The translations under genes were made by a program, and so were the position numbers. Positions 6,840 through 12,891 of a stretch of DNA of 13,060 bases are shown here, piece by piece. The stretch covers positions 57,361 to 70,420 of the forward strand of contig DILD01000071.1 in NCBI GenBank assembly GCA_002424845.1, read 5' to 3'. The notes under the pieces were generated by a model. The model searched no databases, was not told the origin of the DNA, and saw only the letters and a list, made by a program, of their open reading frames with translations. The DNA is from Thiobacillus denitrificans (GTDB taxonomy: Bacteria > Pseudomonadota > Gammaproteobacteria > Burkholderiales > Thiobacillaceae). How positions within the stretch are numbered: the first letter of the stretch is position 1; every line of letters starts with the position of its first letter.

Positions 6840-7520
6840 ATGGACACACAACACCCCACCACGATGGAACCCCAGGCCATCGCCGAGTTCCTGACCCGGC
6901 ACCCCAATTTCTTCAACGATTTTCCCACCTTGCTGGCAGAGTTGAATATTCCGCATCCACACGGCACCCATGCAGTGTCGATGAGCGAACGTCAGTTGAT
7001 CGCCATGCGCGACAAAGTGCGCATGCTGGAAAACAAACTGACCGAGCTGATTCAGTTCGGCGAGGAAAATGACGGCATTTCAGAGAAACTGCACGCCCTG
7101 ACGCTGGCACTTCTGGCTGCGCGCACCCCCCAGGAAATCGTCGCGACGCTGGCCATCCACCTTCGTGAGGGTTTTGCGGTACCGCACCATGCGTTGCGGG
7201 TGTGGAACCTGCCCAGTGAGGCCGTACCCGGGCTCACCGATACGGTCTCGCAAGCCGCGCGCGACAGCATCGCCGCCATGACGCAGCCGGCGTGCGGCGC
7301 ACTGGGGGTAAATGATGCCAGCGACTGGTTCGGTGAAGTGTCGCCGCATCTGCGCGCATTTGCCTGTATTCCACTACGACCGGCATCGGGTGCCGCCCCT
7401 ATCGGATTGCTGGTGCTGGCCTCGGAAGAGCCGAAGCGTTTTTATGCCGGCATGGGTACGCTGTACCTTGAGCGCCTGGGTCAGCTGGTCGGCGCCGCGC
7501 TGGTGCGGATGCAGACTTGA
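6840..7520 (+). CDS. DUF484 family protein (YigA-like, GAF-related)
   Basis: 226-residue cytosolic protein of the DUF484 family. The N-terminal segment AIAEFLTRHPNFFNDFPTLL (about 13-32) and the coiled-coil stretch with ERQLIAMRDKVRMLENKL (about 50-67) are characteristic; the remainder (about 85-222) looks like a GAF-type sensor domain, with PIGLLVLASEEPKRFYAGMGT near the end. No ligand or function is established for the family. It starts immediately after the dapF stop (6837-6839) and its stop overlaps the xerC start. Conserved linkage to xerC suggests, but does not show, a related role. Confidence 0.9.
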   Translation: MDTQHPTTMEPQAIAEFLTRHPNFFNDFPTLLAELNIPHPHGTHAVSMSERQLIAMRDKVRMLENKLTELIQFGEENDGISEKLHALTLALLAARTPQEIVATLAIHLREGFAVPHHALRVWNLPSEAVPGLTDTVSQAARDSIAAMTQPACGALGVNDASDWFGEVSPHLRAFACIPLRPASGAAPIGLLVLASEEPKRFYAGMGTLYLERLGQLVGAALVRMQT

Positions 7521-8443
7521 ACGCAACAACAAACACCCCCAGCAGCACGCTCCCGAAAGGGAGCAAGCTGATTCACCCTTATCTGCAACACCTTGCTGCC
7601 GAGCGGCAGTTGTCACCGCATACCCTCAAGGCCTATCAGCGCGACCTGGAAAACCTGATCCGCTTGACTGCCGGCAAGCCATTACCCGAACTGACGGTGA
7701 GCGACATTCGCAGCGCCATCGTCAAGCTGCGCAGCCAGAGTCTGTCAGCCTCCAGCGTGGCTCGGCAGCTGTCCAGCTGGCGCGGATTTTATGCCTTTGC
7801 CTGCCGCCGGCTCGGCTATGCGGGCAATCCCTGCCTCGGACTGCGCCCGCCCAAGGCAGCCAAGTCACTGCCCGACATCCTGTCGCCCGACACCTGCGCG
7901 CAGTTGCTCGACCACGCCACTGGCGACGATGCCCTGGCCGTGCGCGACCACGCGATGTTTGAATTGTTTTATTCGTCCGGCTTGCGTCTGGCGGAACTGG
8001 TGGGGCTCGACCTGGACGATGTCAACCTGCAAATCGGCGAGGCGCGGGTGACAGGAAAAGGGAACAAAACCCGCATCGTGCCGGTGGGGCAACATGCGCT
8101 GGCTGCTCTTGGTGCCTGGCTGCCAAAACGGCAAACACTGGTTCACGACAACACCCGGGCACTTTTTATCAGCCAGCGCGGCGCACGCCTCACGCCACGC
8201 AGCGTGCAGTTGCGGCTCAATCGCCGGGGTTTGCAAGCCGGCCTCAGCCAGCACCTTCATCCACACATGCTGAGGCACGCATTTGCCACCCATGTGCTGC
8301 AATCGTCCGGCGATCTGCGCGCGGTACAGGAAATGCTCGGCCACGCCAGCATCAGCACCACGCAGGTCTATACCCATCTTGACTGGCAACACCTCGCCAA
8401 AGTGTACGATCAGACGCACCCGCGTGCGCGCAAGAAAACCTGA
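7517..8443 (+). CDS. xerC: Site-specific tyrosine recombinase XerC
   Basis: Tyrosine recombinase that, with XerD, resolves chromosome dimers at dif during cell division. 308 residues: a SAM-like DNA-binding domain (about 20-105) and the catalytic domain (about 120-300). All six catalytic residues are visible: Arg157 (SGLRLAE), Lys181 (GKGNK), His250 and Arg253 (HPHMLRH), His276 (LGHAS) and Tyr285 (QVYTHLD). The start is inferred as TTG at 7517, overlapping the DUF484 stop as TTGA; the first in-frame ATG is far into the catalytic domain, so a non-ATG start is required. The dapF-DUF484 context distinguishes it from XerD or a phage integrase. Last gene of the operon, facing the minus-strand genes 30 bp away. 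Confidence 0.95.
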   Translation: MNATTNTPSSTLPKGSKLIHPYLQHLAAERQLSPHTLKAYQRDLENLIRLTAGKPLPELTVSDIRSAIVKLRSQSLSASSVARQLSSWRGFYAFACRRLGYAGNPCLGLRPPKAAKSLPDILSPDTCAQLLDHATGDDALAVRDHAMFELFYSSGLRLAELVGLDLDDVNLQIGEARVTGKGNKTRIVPVGQHALAALGAWLPKRQTLVHDNTRALFISQRGARLTPRSVQLRLNRRGLQAGLSQHLHPHMLRHAFATHVLQSSGDLRAVQEMLGHASISTTQVYTHLDWQHLAKVYDQTHPRARKKT

Positions 8444-8472
8444 ATAGCGTCCGTCATTCGTGGCCGGGGCGA

Positions 8473-8652
8473 TCAGGCCATGACAGCATCGACGTACAGC
8501 AGCGCCTGCAGCGTTTCCAGCTTCGCTCGATATCGATCAAGCCATTCGCCGGCGTCGGACTTTCCGTTTCCGATGACCCCGGTGTCATTTGCGTCCCATT
8601 TCGACAACTTGATCCGGTTGCCCAGTTCAATCCTCGTATCGGCTGATTTCAC
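8473..8652 (-). CDS. Small 59-residue ORF resembling the N terminus of PPK2; possible gene remnant
   Basis: A GTG-start frame of 59 codons, product beginning MKSADTRIELGNRIKLSKWD and ending ETLQALLYVDAVMA. The GTG overlaps the TGA of the lipoprotein gene (GTGA), and GGGAG lies just upstream inside that gene, so translation is well supported. From memory, the segments KLSKWDANDTG and the helix RAKLETLQALLYV match the lead-in to PPK2-type polyphosphate kinases, where a 'LQ-x-LLYA' helix precedes the Walker A region. The kinase domain of about 200 residues is absent: the frame stops 29 bp before the end of the convergent xerC. It may therefore be a truncated ppk2 left by a deletion, or a small protein retaining that helix. 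There is no sign of catalytic activity. Confidence 0.55.
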   Translation of the reverse strand: MKSADTRIELGNRIKLSKWDANDTGVIGNGKSDAGEWLDRYRAKLETLQALLYVDAVMA

Positions 8653-9203
8653 AGCTTCTCCCTGGGCGGGATCAGCGTCATCCAGTCGCCCAGCGCACTG
8701 CGGATTTCGTCCAGCGTGAGATGCCTCATCAGCATCCGGTTAGCGGGCGCCATCTGGTTCCACGCACACGTCATGCCGCGCAAATCCGGCTGGGCTGGAT
8801 CGCGCAGCCGGAATGCGGTGATGAAATACAGGAACGACGAGTCGCCCTCGTCCATTCCGAAAGCGGTCTGAAGGAAGGATGAAGACCGTGCCGCCGTGAT
8901 CGGATTGACGCTACGCGTCACTCGCCGCACCTCGAAACGACCGGGCCGCAGGATTTGCGGCGCAGTCCCCACTGTATTCAGCTCCACCACACAAAACGGG
9001 TCATATTCCTGCACGCTGTTGCGCGGCACGATACGGCCATATTGCAGGCGCACCGTCGCGGCACCGGCGTCGATCGTCAATGCCCGATTAAGCTGTACCG
9101 CCCACCCGGTGGATTCGACGGCACGCGTCGCCCCTCCGTCGGACGGGTCCACCCCGGCGCAGCCCGCCAGCAACACAACCAGTCCAATCCCGATTGATTT
9201 CAT
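8649..9203 (-). CDS. Lipoprotein of unknown function
   Basis: 184-residue predicted lipoprotein. The N terminus MKSIGIGLVVLLAGC is a short signal peptide with a lipobox (LAGC), so Cys15 would be lipidated after cleavage by signal peptidase II. The mature part has no membrane segment and looks beta-rich, with an FCVVELNTV stretch around residue 72 and a single further pair of cysteines (about 72 and 150) that could form a disulfide in the periplasm. I recognise no catalytic motif and cannot assign a function. The start at 9203 is chosen for the lipobox; it has a GGGGG run 4-5 nt upstream. The in-frame extension to 9425 has no ribosome binding site and would bury the signal. Divergent from the dksA-like gene, and coupled to the downstream small ORF. 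Confidence 0.8.
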   Translation of the reverse strand: MKSIGIGLVVLLAGCAGVDPSDGGATRAVESTGWAVQLNRALTIDAGAATVRLQYGRIVPRNSVQEYDPFCVVELNTVGTAPQILRPGRFEVRRVTRSVNPITAARSSSFLQTAFGMDEGDSSFLYFITAFRLRDPAQPDLRGMTCAWNQMAPANRMLMRHLTLDEIRSALGDWMTLIPPREKL

Positions 9204-9452
9204 CGCGCCCCCAGATAACATGGATTCATGAACCCAACAGCCCGCCCATCGGCCCGGGGAAAGAGAAACTCCACTTTTCCGCTCGGGAAAAACTACCTTT
9301 TGATTATGGTGCAAATGCGAAAAAAATCCCGCCATGCAGCGCACATTTGCGCCGACAACTTGCGCCTTTGGCCCATGACGTTCAGACTGCCCCCCTTCAC
9401 GCCGTTTCATTCGGCGGGAAACCATCCATTGTTCGACTCATGGAGCGTCATG
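9204..9452. other. Divergent intergenic region with inverted repeats
   Basis: About 250 bp between the lipoprotein and the dksA-like gene, less GC-rich in the middle. It holds TTTTCC GCTCG GGAAAA (9275-9291), the pair GGTGCAAATG (9308-9317) and CATTTGCGCC (9344-9353), complementary at 9 of 10 positions with one G-T pair around a 26-nt spacer, and CGCCG TTTCATT CGGCG close to the dksA-like gene (about 9400-9417). It should contain the promoters of both flanking genes, but I find no hexamer pair I trust; TTGATTATGG (about 9300-9309) is the best AT-rich candidate. A frame is open from 9228 into the dksA-like gene but shows no family sequence. Confidence 0.5.
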
Positions 9453-9869
9453 ATGCCCGCCTCAAAACCCCTTACCGAAGCCGCACTGCTGAAAATGCCG
9501 GCATCTGCCTACATGAACGCAGATCAACTGGCATTCTTCCGCAAACGCCTCGAAGACCTGCGCGACGAAATGCTCAGCAATGCGGCCGACACCGGCGCAA
9601 CCCTGAAGGAAAACGAGAATTTCGCCGACCCCAATGACCGTGCCACGGTGGAAGAGGAACACATGCTGGAGCAGCGCGTGCGCGACCGCGAACGCAAGCT
9701 GCTGAAGAAAATCAACACGGCACTGACCCGGATCGACAGCGGCGAGTACGGCTGGTGTCTGGAGACCGGCGAGCCCATCGGCCTGCCCCGCCTGCTGGCG
9801 CGTCCCACCGCCGAATACTCGATCGAGGCGCAGGAACGCCACGAAATGAAGGAACGGCTGCACGCCTGA
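9453..9869 (+). CDS. DksA-type RNA polymerase regulator lacking the zinc-finger cysteines (DksA2-like)
   Basis: Secondary-channel RNA polymerase regulator that works with ppGpp. The 138-residue product has the coiled-coil domain (about 25-90) with the catalytic tip DPNDRA (59-64), matching the DxxDxA motif needed for activity. In the globular domain the four zinc ligands of DksA become Cys102, Thr105, Ser123 and Ala126 (GWCLET...EYSIEA), so zinc cannot bind as usual. This matches the Pseudomonas aeruginosa DksA2 type, which replaces DksA when zinc is scarce. The start at 9453 (MPASKPLTEAALL) has GGAG 7 nt upstream; ATG 9450 is adjacent, and an in-frame ATG at 9228 is rejected. It heads a same-strand run of zinc-related genes. 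A normal zinc-binding DksA is expected elsewhere in the genome. Confidence 0.9.
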   Translation: MPASKPLTEAALLKMPASAYMNADQLAFFRKRLEDLRDEMLSNAADTGATLKENENFADPNDRATVEEEHMLEQRVRDRERKLLKKINTALTRIDSGEYGWCLETGEPIGLPRLLARPTAEYSIEAQERHEMKERLHA

Positions 9870-9888
9870 CGTTTGTAGCACTCGCCAG

Positions 9889-10935
9889 ATGGACGCTCCG
9901 CTTCCCATCACGCTGCTCACCGGGTTCCTCGGCAGCGGCAAAACCACCGTCCTGAACCATCTGGTGCGCACCCTGCCGCGCACCGCGATCCTGATGAACG
10001 AGTTCGGCGAAGTCGCGCTCGACCATCAGCTGCTGCAAAAAATGGAAGGCCCGATGGCGCTGCTTTCCGGCGGCTGCGTCTGCTGCACCATTTCCGGCAG
10101 CCTGTCGCCCACCCTGAAAAACCTGTGGATGGCCCGGCAGAAGGGCGACATCCCGGCATTCGAACGCGTCATCATCGAAACTACCGGCATTGCCGACCCG
10201 GCGCCGGTGCTCGACAACCTGCTGCACGACAACTGGGTGCGCGCGCGTTTCCGTCTCGACGGCGTGGTGACCACGGTCGACGCGCTGTTCGGCATGGGCC
10301 AGCTGGATGAACACTTCGAGGCGGTGAAGCAGGTCGCGGTGGCCGACCGGCTGCTGCTCACCAAAACCGACCTTGCCTCCGCCGAAGCGGTCGCCGCGCT
10401 ACGTGAACGCCTGGCCGCGCTGAACCCGGCCGCCGACATCGTGACAGTGATGCACGGCGAGGTCGACCCGGCGACGATCCGGAATCTGGGTTTATGGAAC
10501 GCCGAAACCCGTGCGCCTGAAGTAGCGCGCTGGCTGAAGCCGCAGCGCTACCAGCCGGCTGGCGCCCCCAGCAGACTCGGCGGCAAACCGCAGATCGCCC
10601 AGCACGACACCCGCATCCGGGCGTTTTCGGTGGTGCTCGACGCCCCGCTCGACCGCTACGGCCTGCAGTCCGCGCTGTCCATGCTGACCTCGTTTCGCGC
10701 CGAGAATCTGCTGCGCTTCAAGGCGCTGGTCAATCTGGCAGGCGAGGACAAACCCGTGGTGCTGCATGGCGTACAGCACGTGCTGTACCCGGAAGTCACG
10801 CTCGACGCCTGGCCGGACGATGACCACCGCAGCCGCTTCGTCTTCATCGTGCGCGACCTCGAACCCGAATTCGTCAGCAAGCTGCTGGTTGATTTCTCCG
10901 GCGCCGCCCAAAGCCATGCCGGAGCGGCGCCATGA
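9889..10935 (+). CDS. COG0523/CobW-type GTPase, putative zinc chaperone
   Basis: G3E-family P-loop GTPase, 348 residues, probably moving zinc to client proteins in the cytosol. Motifs in order: Walker A GFLGSGKTT (12-20), the metal-binding CXCC in GGCVCC (61-66), ETTGIADP (97-104) carrying the Walker B/G3 region, and TKTD (158-161) for guanine specificity. The C-terminal CobW_C domain (about 240-345) is present, with the RIRAFSVVL and WPDDDHRSRFVFI segments. Zinc rather than cobalt or nickel is inferred from the dksA2-like and znuA neighbours. It starts 19 nt after the dksA-like stop with a poor ribosome binding site, and its stop overlaps yidD as ATGA. No histidine-rich insertion is seen, unlike several other COG0523 members. 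Confidence 0.9.
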   Translation: MDAPLPITLLTGFLGSGKTTVLNHLVRTLPRTAILMNEFGEVALDHQLLQKMEGPMALLSGGCVCCTISGSLSPTLKNLWMARQKGDIPAFERVIIETTGIADPAPVLDNLLHDNWVRARFRLDGVVTTVDALFGMGQLDEHFEAVKQVAVADRLLLTKTDLASAEAVAALRERLAALNPAADIVTVMHGEVDPATIRNLGLWNAETRAPEVARWLKPQRYQPAGAPSRLGGKPQIAQHDTRIRAFSVVLDAPLDRYGLQSALSMLTSFRAENLLRFKALVNLAGEDKPVVLHGVQHVLYPEVTLDAWPDDDHRSRFVFIVRDLEPEFVSKLLVDFSGAAQSHAGAAP

Positions 10936-11168
10936 ACCTCGCGCAAAAACTGCTCATCGGCGCGATACGCGTCTACCAGCTGGCGCTCTCACCCTGGCTG
11001 GGCCGGCAGTGCCGCTACCTGCCGACCTGTTCGGAATACGGCAAGGAAGCCATCGAAAAACACGGCGCGTGGAAGGGTGGCTGGCTGACCGTCAAACGCA
11101 TCGGCCGCTGCCGTCCCGGCTGTGCGCACGGCTACGACCCGGTCCCCCCCGTCGAGCCGCGTGAGTAA
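10932..11168 (+). CDS. yidD: YidD, membrane protein insertion efficiency factor
   Basis: 78-residue YidD family protein, a small amphipathic factor associated with the inner membrane that assists YidC/Sec-dependent insertion. Family sequence is clear: LAQKLLIGAIRVYQLALSP, the CRYLPTCSEYGKEAI segment (27-41) and GRCRPGCAHGYDPVP (58-72). Four cysteines (27, 33, 60, 64) are present. The usual location is between rnpA and yidC; here it overlaps the COG0523 GTPase (ATGA) and abuts the next small gene, so it is either the relocated sole copy or a paralogue belonging to this cassette. The window cannot tell which. Confidence 0.93.
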   Translation: MNLAQKLLIGAIRVYQLALSPWLGRQCRYLPTCSEYGKEAIEKHGAWKGGWLTVKRIGRCRPGCAHGYDPVPPVEPRE

Positions 11169-11477
11169 ATGAGTAAAATAGCGCCCATGTTGTCACGCCG
11201 TCTGCTTCCCTGGCTGTTTGCGCTGACCCTGCTGTTCGGCCAGGCGGCGGCATTCGCGCATGCATTGAGTCATCTGGACCCGCACGACTCTGGGCTGCCC
11301 GACAAGGTCTGCGAAGTGTGCGTCGCCCAGGCCAGCCTCGGCAGCGCCGCCCCGGCAATGGTGTTCAGCCTGCCCGTCGAGCTCACCCGCCACACCGGCG
11401 TGCCGGCCGTAGCGCACCCGCCCGTCCCCGTCTCGCCCCGCCACGCACAAGCCCGCGCGCCGCCTCACGCCATCTGA
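11169..11477 (+). CDS. Small secreted His/Cys protein, DUF2946-like
   Basis: Predicted exported protein of 102 residues (96 if the in-frame ATG at 11187 is used). A hydrophobic segment LLPWLFALTLLFGQAAAFAHA forms a signal peptide or anchor. Right after it come HALSHLDPHD and VCEVC, a cluster of three histidines, two aspartates and a CxxC that could bind a metal; the tail is rich in Pro, Ala and His. Proteins of the DUF2946 type with this outline occur next to metal-uptake genes; no biochemical function is established to my knowledge. It begins on the base after the yidD stop, so cotranscription is likely. Zinc binding is inference only. Confidence 0.7.
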   Translation: MSKIAPMLSRRLLPWLFALTLLFGQAAAFAHALSHLDPHDSGLPDKVCEVCVAQASLGSAAPAMVFSLPVELTRHTGVPAVAHPPVPVSPRHAQARAPPHAI

Positions 11478-11544
11478 AATCCGGACCTGAAGCCGGCTGC
11501 CGCAAGGCTGCCGACCGTGTTCTCATTTTTGATGGAGTGCCACC

Positions 11545-12882
11545 ATGTTACGACCCGTCCTGCTGGCGGCCGCGCTCGCGGCCGCCTTTCCGGCTCATGC
11601 CGACCCTCAACTCGACGCCCTGCGTGCTGAGCTGCAGGAACTGAAAACCGCCTACGAGGCGCGCATCCAGGCGCTGGAAGCGCGGCTGCAAAAGACCGAA
11701 GCCCAAACCGCCGAAACCGCGGTCAAGGCCGAAACCGCACCCGTACGTGCCGGCTTCAACCCGGACATCTCGCTCATCCTGCAGGGCCGCTATGCGCATC
11801 TCGACGACGTCGGCGAACGCCACCTCACCGGCTTCCTGCCGGCCGGGCACGATCACGGCGCCCCGCGCGGCTTCTCACTCGACCATACCGAACTCGTGAT
11901 GTCGGCCAGCGTCGACCCCTGGTTCCGCGGTCACCTCAATCTGGCCCTGCTCGACGAGGAAGTCGAAATCGAGGAAGCCTGGTTCCAGACAACCAGCCTC
12001 GGCAACGGCCTTTCGCTCAAGGGCGGACGCTTTCTGTCGGGGCTGGGCTACCAGAACGAGCAGCACCCGCACACCTGGGACTTTGCCGACAACAGCCTGA
12101 TGTACCGCGCCCTGTTCGGCGAGGCCTACGGCAACGACGGGGTGCAGCTGAAATGGGTTGCGCCGACCGAACTGTTCATGGAATTCGGCGCTGAAGCCGG
12201 ACGCGGCGCCAACTTCCCCGGCACCGACCGCAACAAGAACGGTGCCGGCAGCTATGCCCTGTTCGGCCACCTTGGTGGCGACGTCGGTGTCTCCCACAGC
12301 TGGCGCGCGGGGGTGTCATACCTGAACGCCAGGGCAAACGAACGCGACGGCGAGCTGGAAGACCTCGACGGCGTGGAAGCCGAAACCCTGTTCTCCGGCA
12401 CCAGCAAAACCTGGCTGGCTGACTTCGTGTGGAAGTGGGCGCCCGACGGCAACGCGGCCGAGCGGAATTTCAAGTTTGCAGCCGAGTATTTCCGCCGCAA
12501 GGAATCCGGTGAGCTTGCCTGCGACGACCTCGATCCCCTCGACCCCTCACGGTGCAGCGGCGGTTCGACAAGCGATTACAAGTCCACGCAATCGGGCTTC
12601 TACGCGCAGGGCGTGTACCAGTTTATGCCGCGCTGGCGCACCGGCTACCGCTACGACCGCCTGGATCCGGGCTCGGTCGACTTCGGCGCCAACAGCGCCA
12701 ACCTGCCCCTTATCGACTACACGCCGACGCGCCATTCGCTGATGCTCGATTACTCGCCGTCCGAGTTCTCACGCCTGCGCCTGCAATACTCGAAGGACAA
12801 GTCGATGGAAAGCGTGAGCGAGAACCAATGGTTCGTGCAATACATCCACAGCCTGGGCGCACATGGCGCCCACCATTTTTAA
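11545..12882 (+). CDS. Outer-membrane porin-like beta-barrel, probably for zinc uptake
   Basis: 445-residue predicted outer-membrane protein. It has a Sec signal peptide (1-19, cleaved at AHA), a coiled-coil stretch rich in Leu, Glu and Lys (about 22-58) like the trimerising N terminus of some porins, then a beta-barrel with alternating hydrophobic residues and aromatic girdles, ending in Phe as barrel proteins recognised by BamA do. Possible metal-contact segments are PAGHDHGAP (99-107), EVEIEEAW and the C-terminal HGAHHF. A pair of cysteines (about 328 and 338, CDDLDPLDPSRC) could close a loop. No TonB box or plug domain is seen, so it is a porin rather than a TonB-dependent receptor. GGAG lies 7 nt before the start. 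The znuA ribosome binding site overlaps its stop. Zinc specificity is inferred from neighbours. Confidence 0.8.
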   Translation: MLRPVLLAAALAAAFPAHADPQLDALRAELQELKTAYEARIQALEARLQKTEAQTAETAVKAETAPVRAGFNPDISLILQGRYAHLDDVGERHLTGFLPAGHDHGAPRGFSLDHTELVMSASVDPWFRGHLNLALLDEEVEIEEAWFQTTSLGNGLSLKGGRFLSGLGYQNEQHPHTWDFADNSLMYRALFGEAYGNDGVQLKWVAPTELFMEFGAEAGRGANFPGTDRNKNGAGSYALFGHLGGDVGVSHSWRAGVSYLNARANERDGELEDLDGVEAETLFSGTSKTWLADFVWKWAPDGNAAERNFKFAAEYFRRKESGELACDDLDPLDPSRCSGGSTSDYKSTQSGFYAQGVYQFMPRWRTGYRYDRLDPGSVDFGANSANLPLIDYTPTRHSLMLDYSPSEFSRLRLQYSKDKSMESVSENQWFVQYIHSLGAHGAHHF

Positions 12883-12886
12883 GGAG
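12881..12886 (+). promoter_or_regulatory. Ribosome binding site of the znuA-like gene
   Basis: AAGGAG, 5 nt before the ATG at 12892, with its AA belonging to the TAA stop of the porin gene. The strong site and 9-nt spacing between genes support cotranscription and coupled translation. Confidence 0.85.
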
Positions 12887-12891
12887 CGCCC

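Noticed and set aside
7517..8443. Integrase of a mobile element
   Set aside because: The tyrosine recombinase is in the conserved dapF-DUF484-xerC context, and no attachment repeats or phage genes are nearby.
8480..8719. 79-codon plus-strand frame after xerC
   Set aside because: Ser/Phe/Pro-rich shadow antisense to the small GTG gene and the lipoprotein end, which have better start and coupling evidence.
9214..9220. GATAACA as a Zur half-site
   Set aside because: Only one half is present; no matching TGTTAT arm lies at a suitable distance, so it is likely chance.
9228..9452. N-terminal extension of the dksA-like gene from an upstream ATG
   Set aside because: The extension has no DksA similarity, no ribosome binding site, and would cover the promoter region; GGAG 7 nt before 9453 favours the short form.
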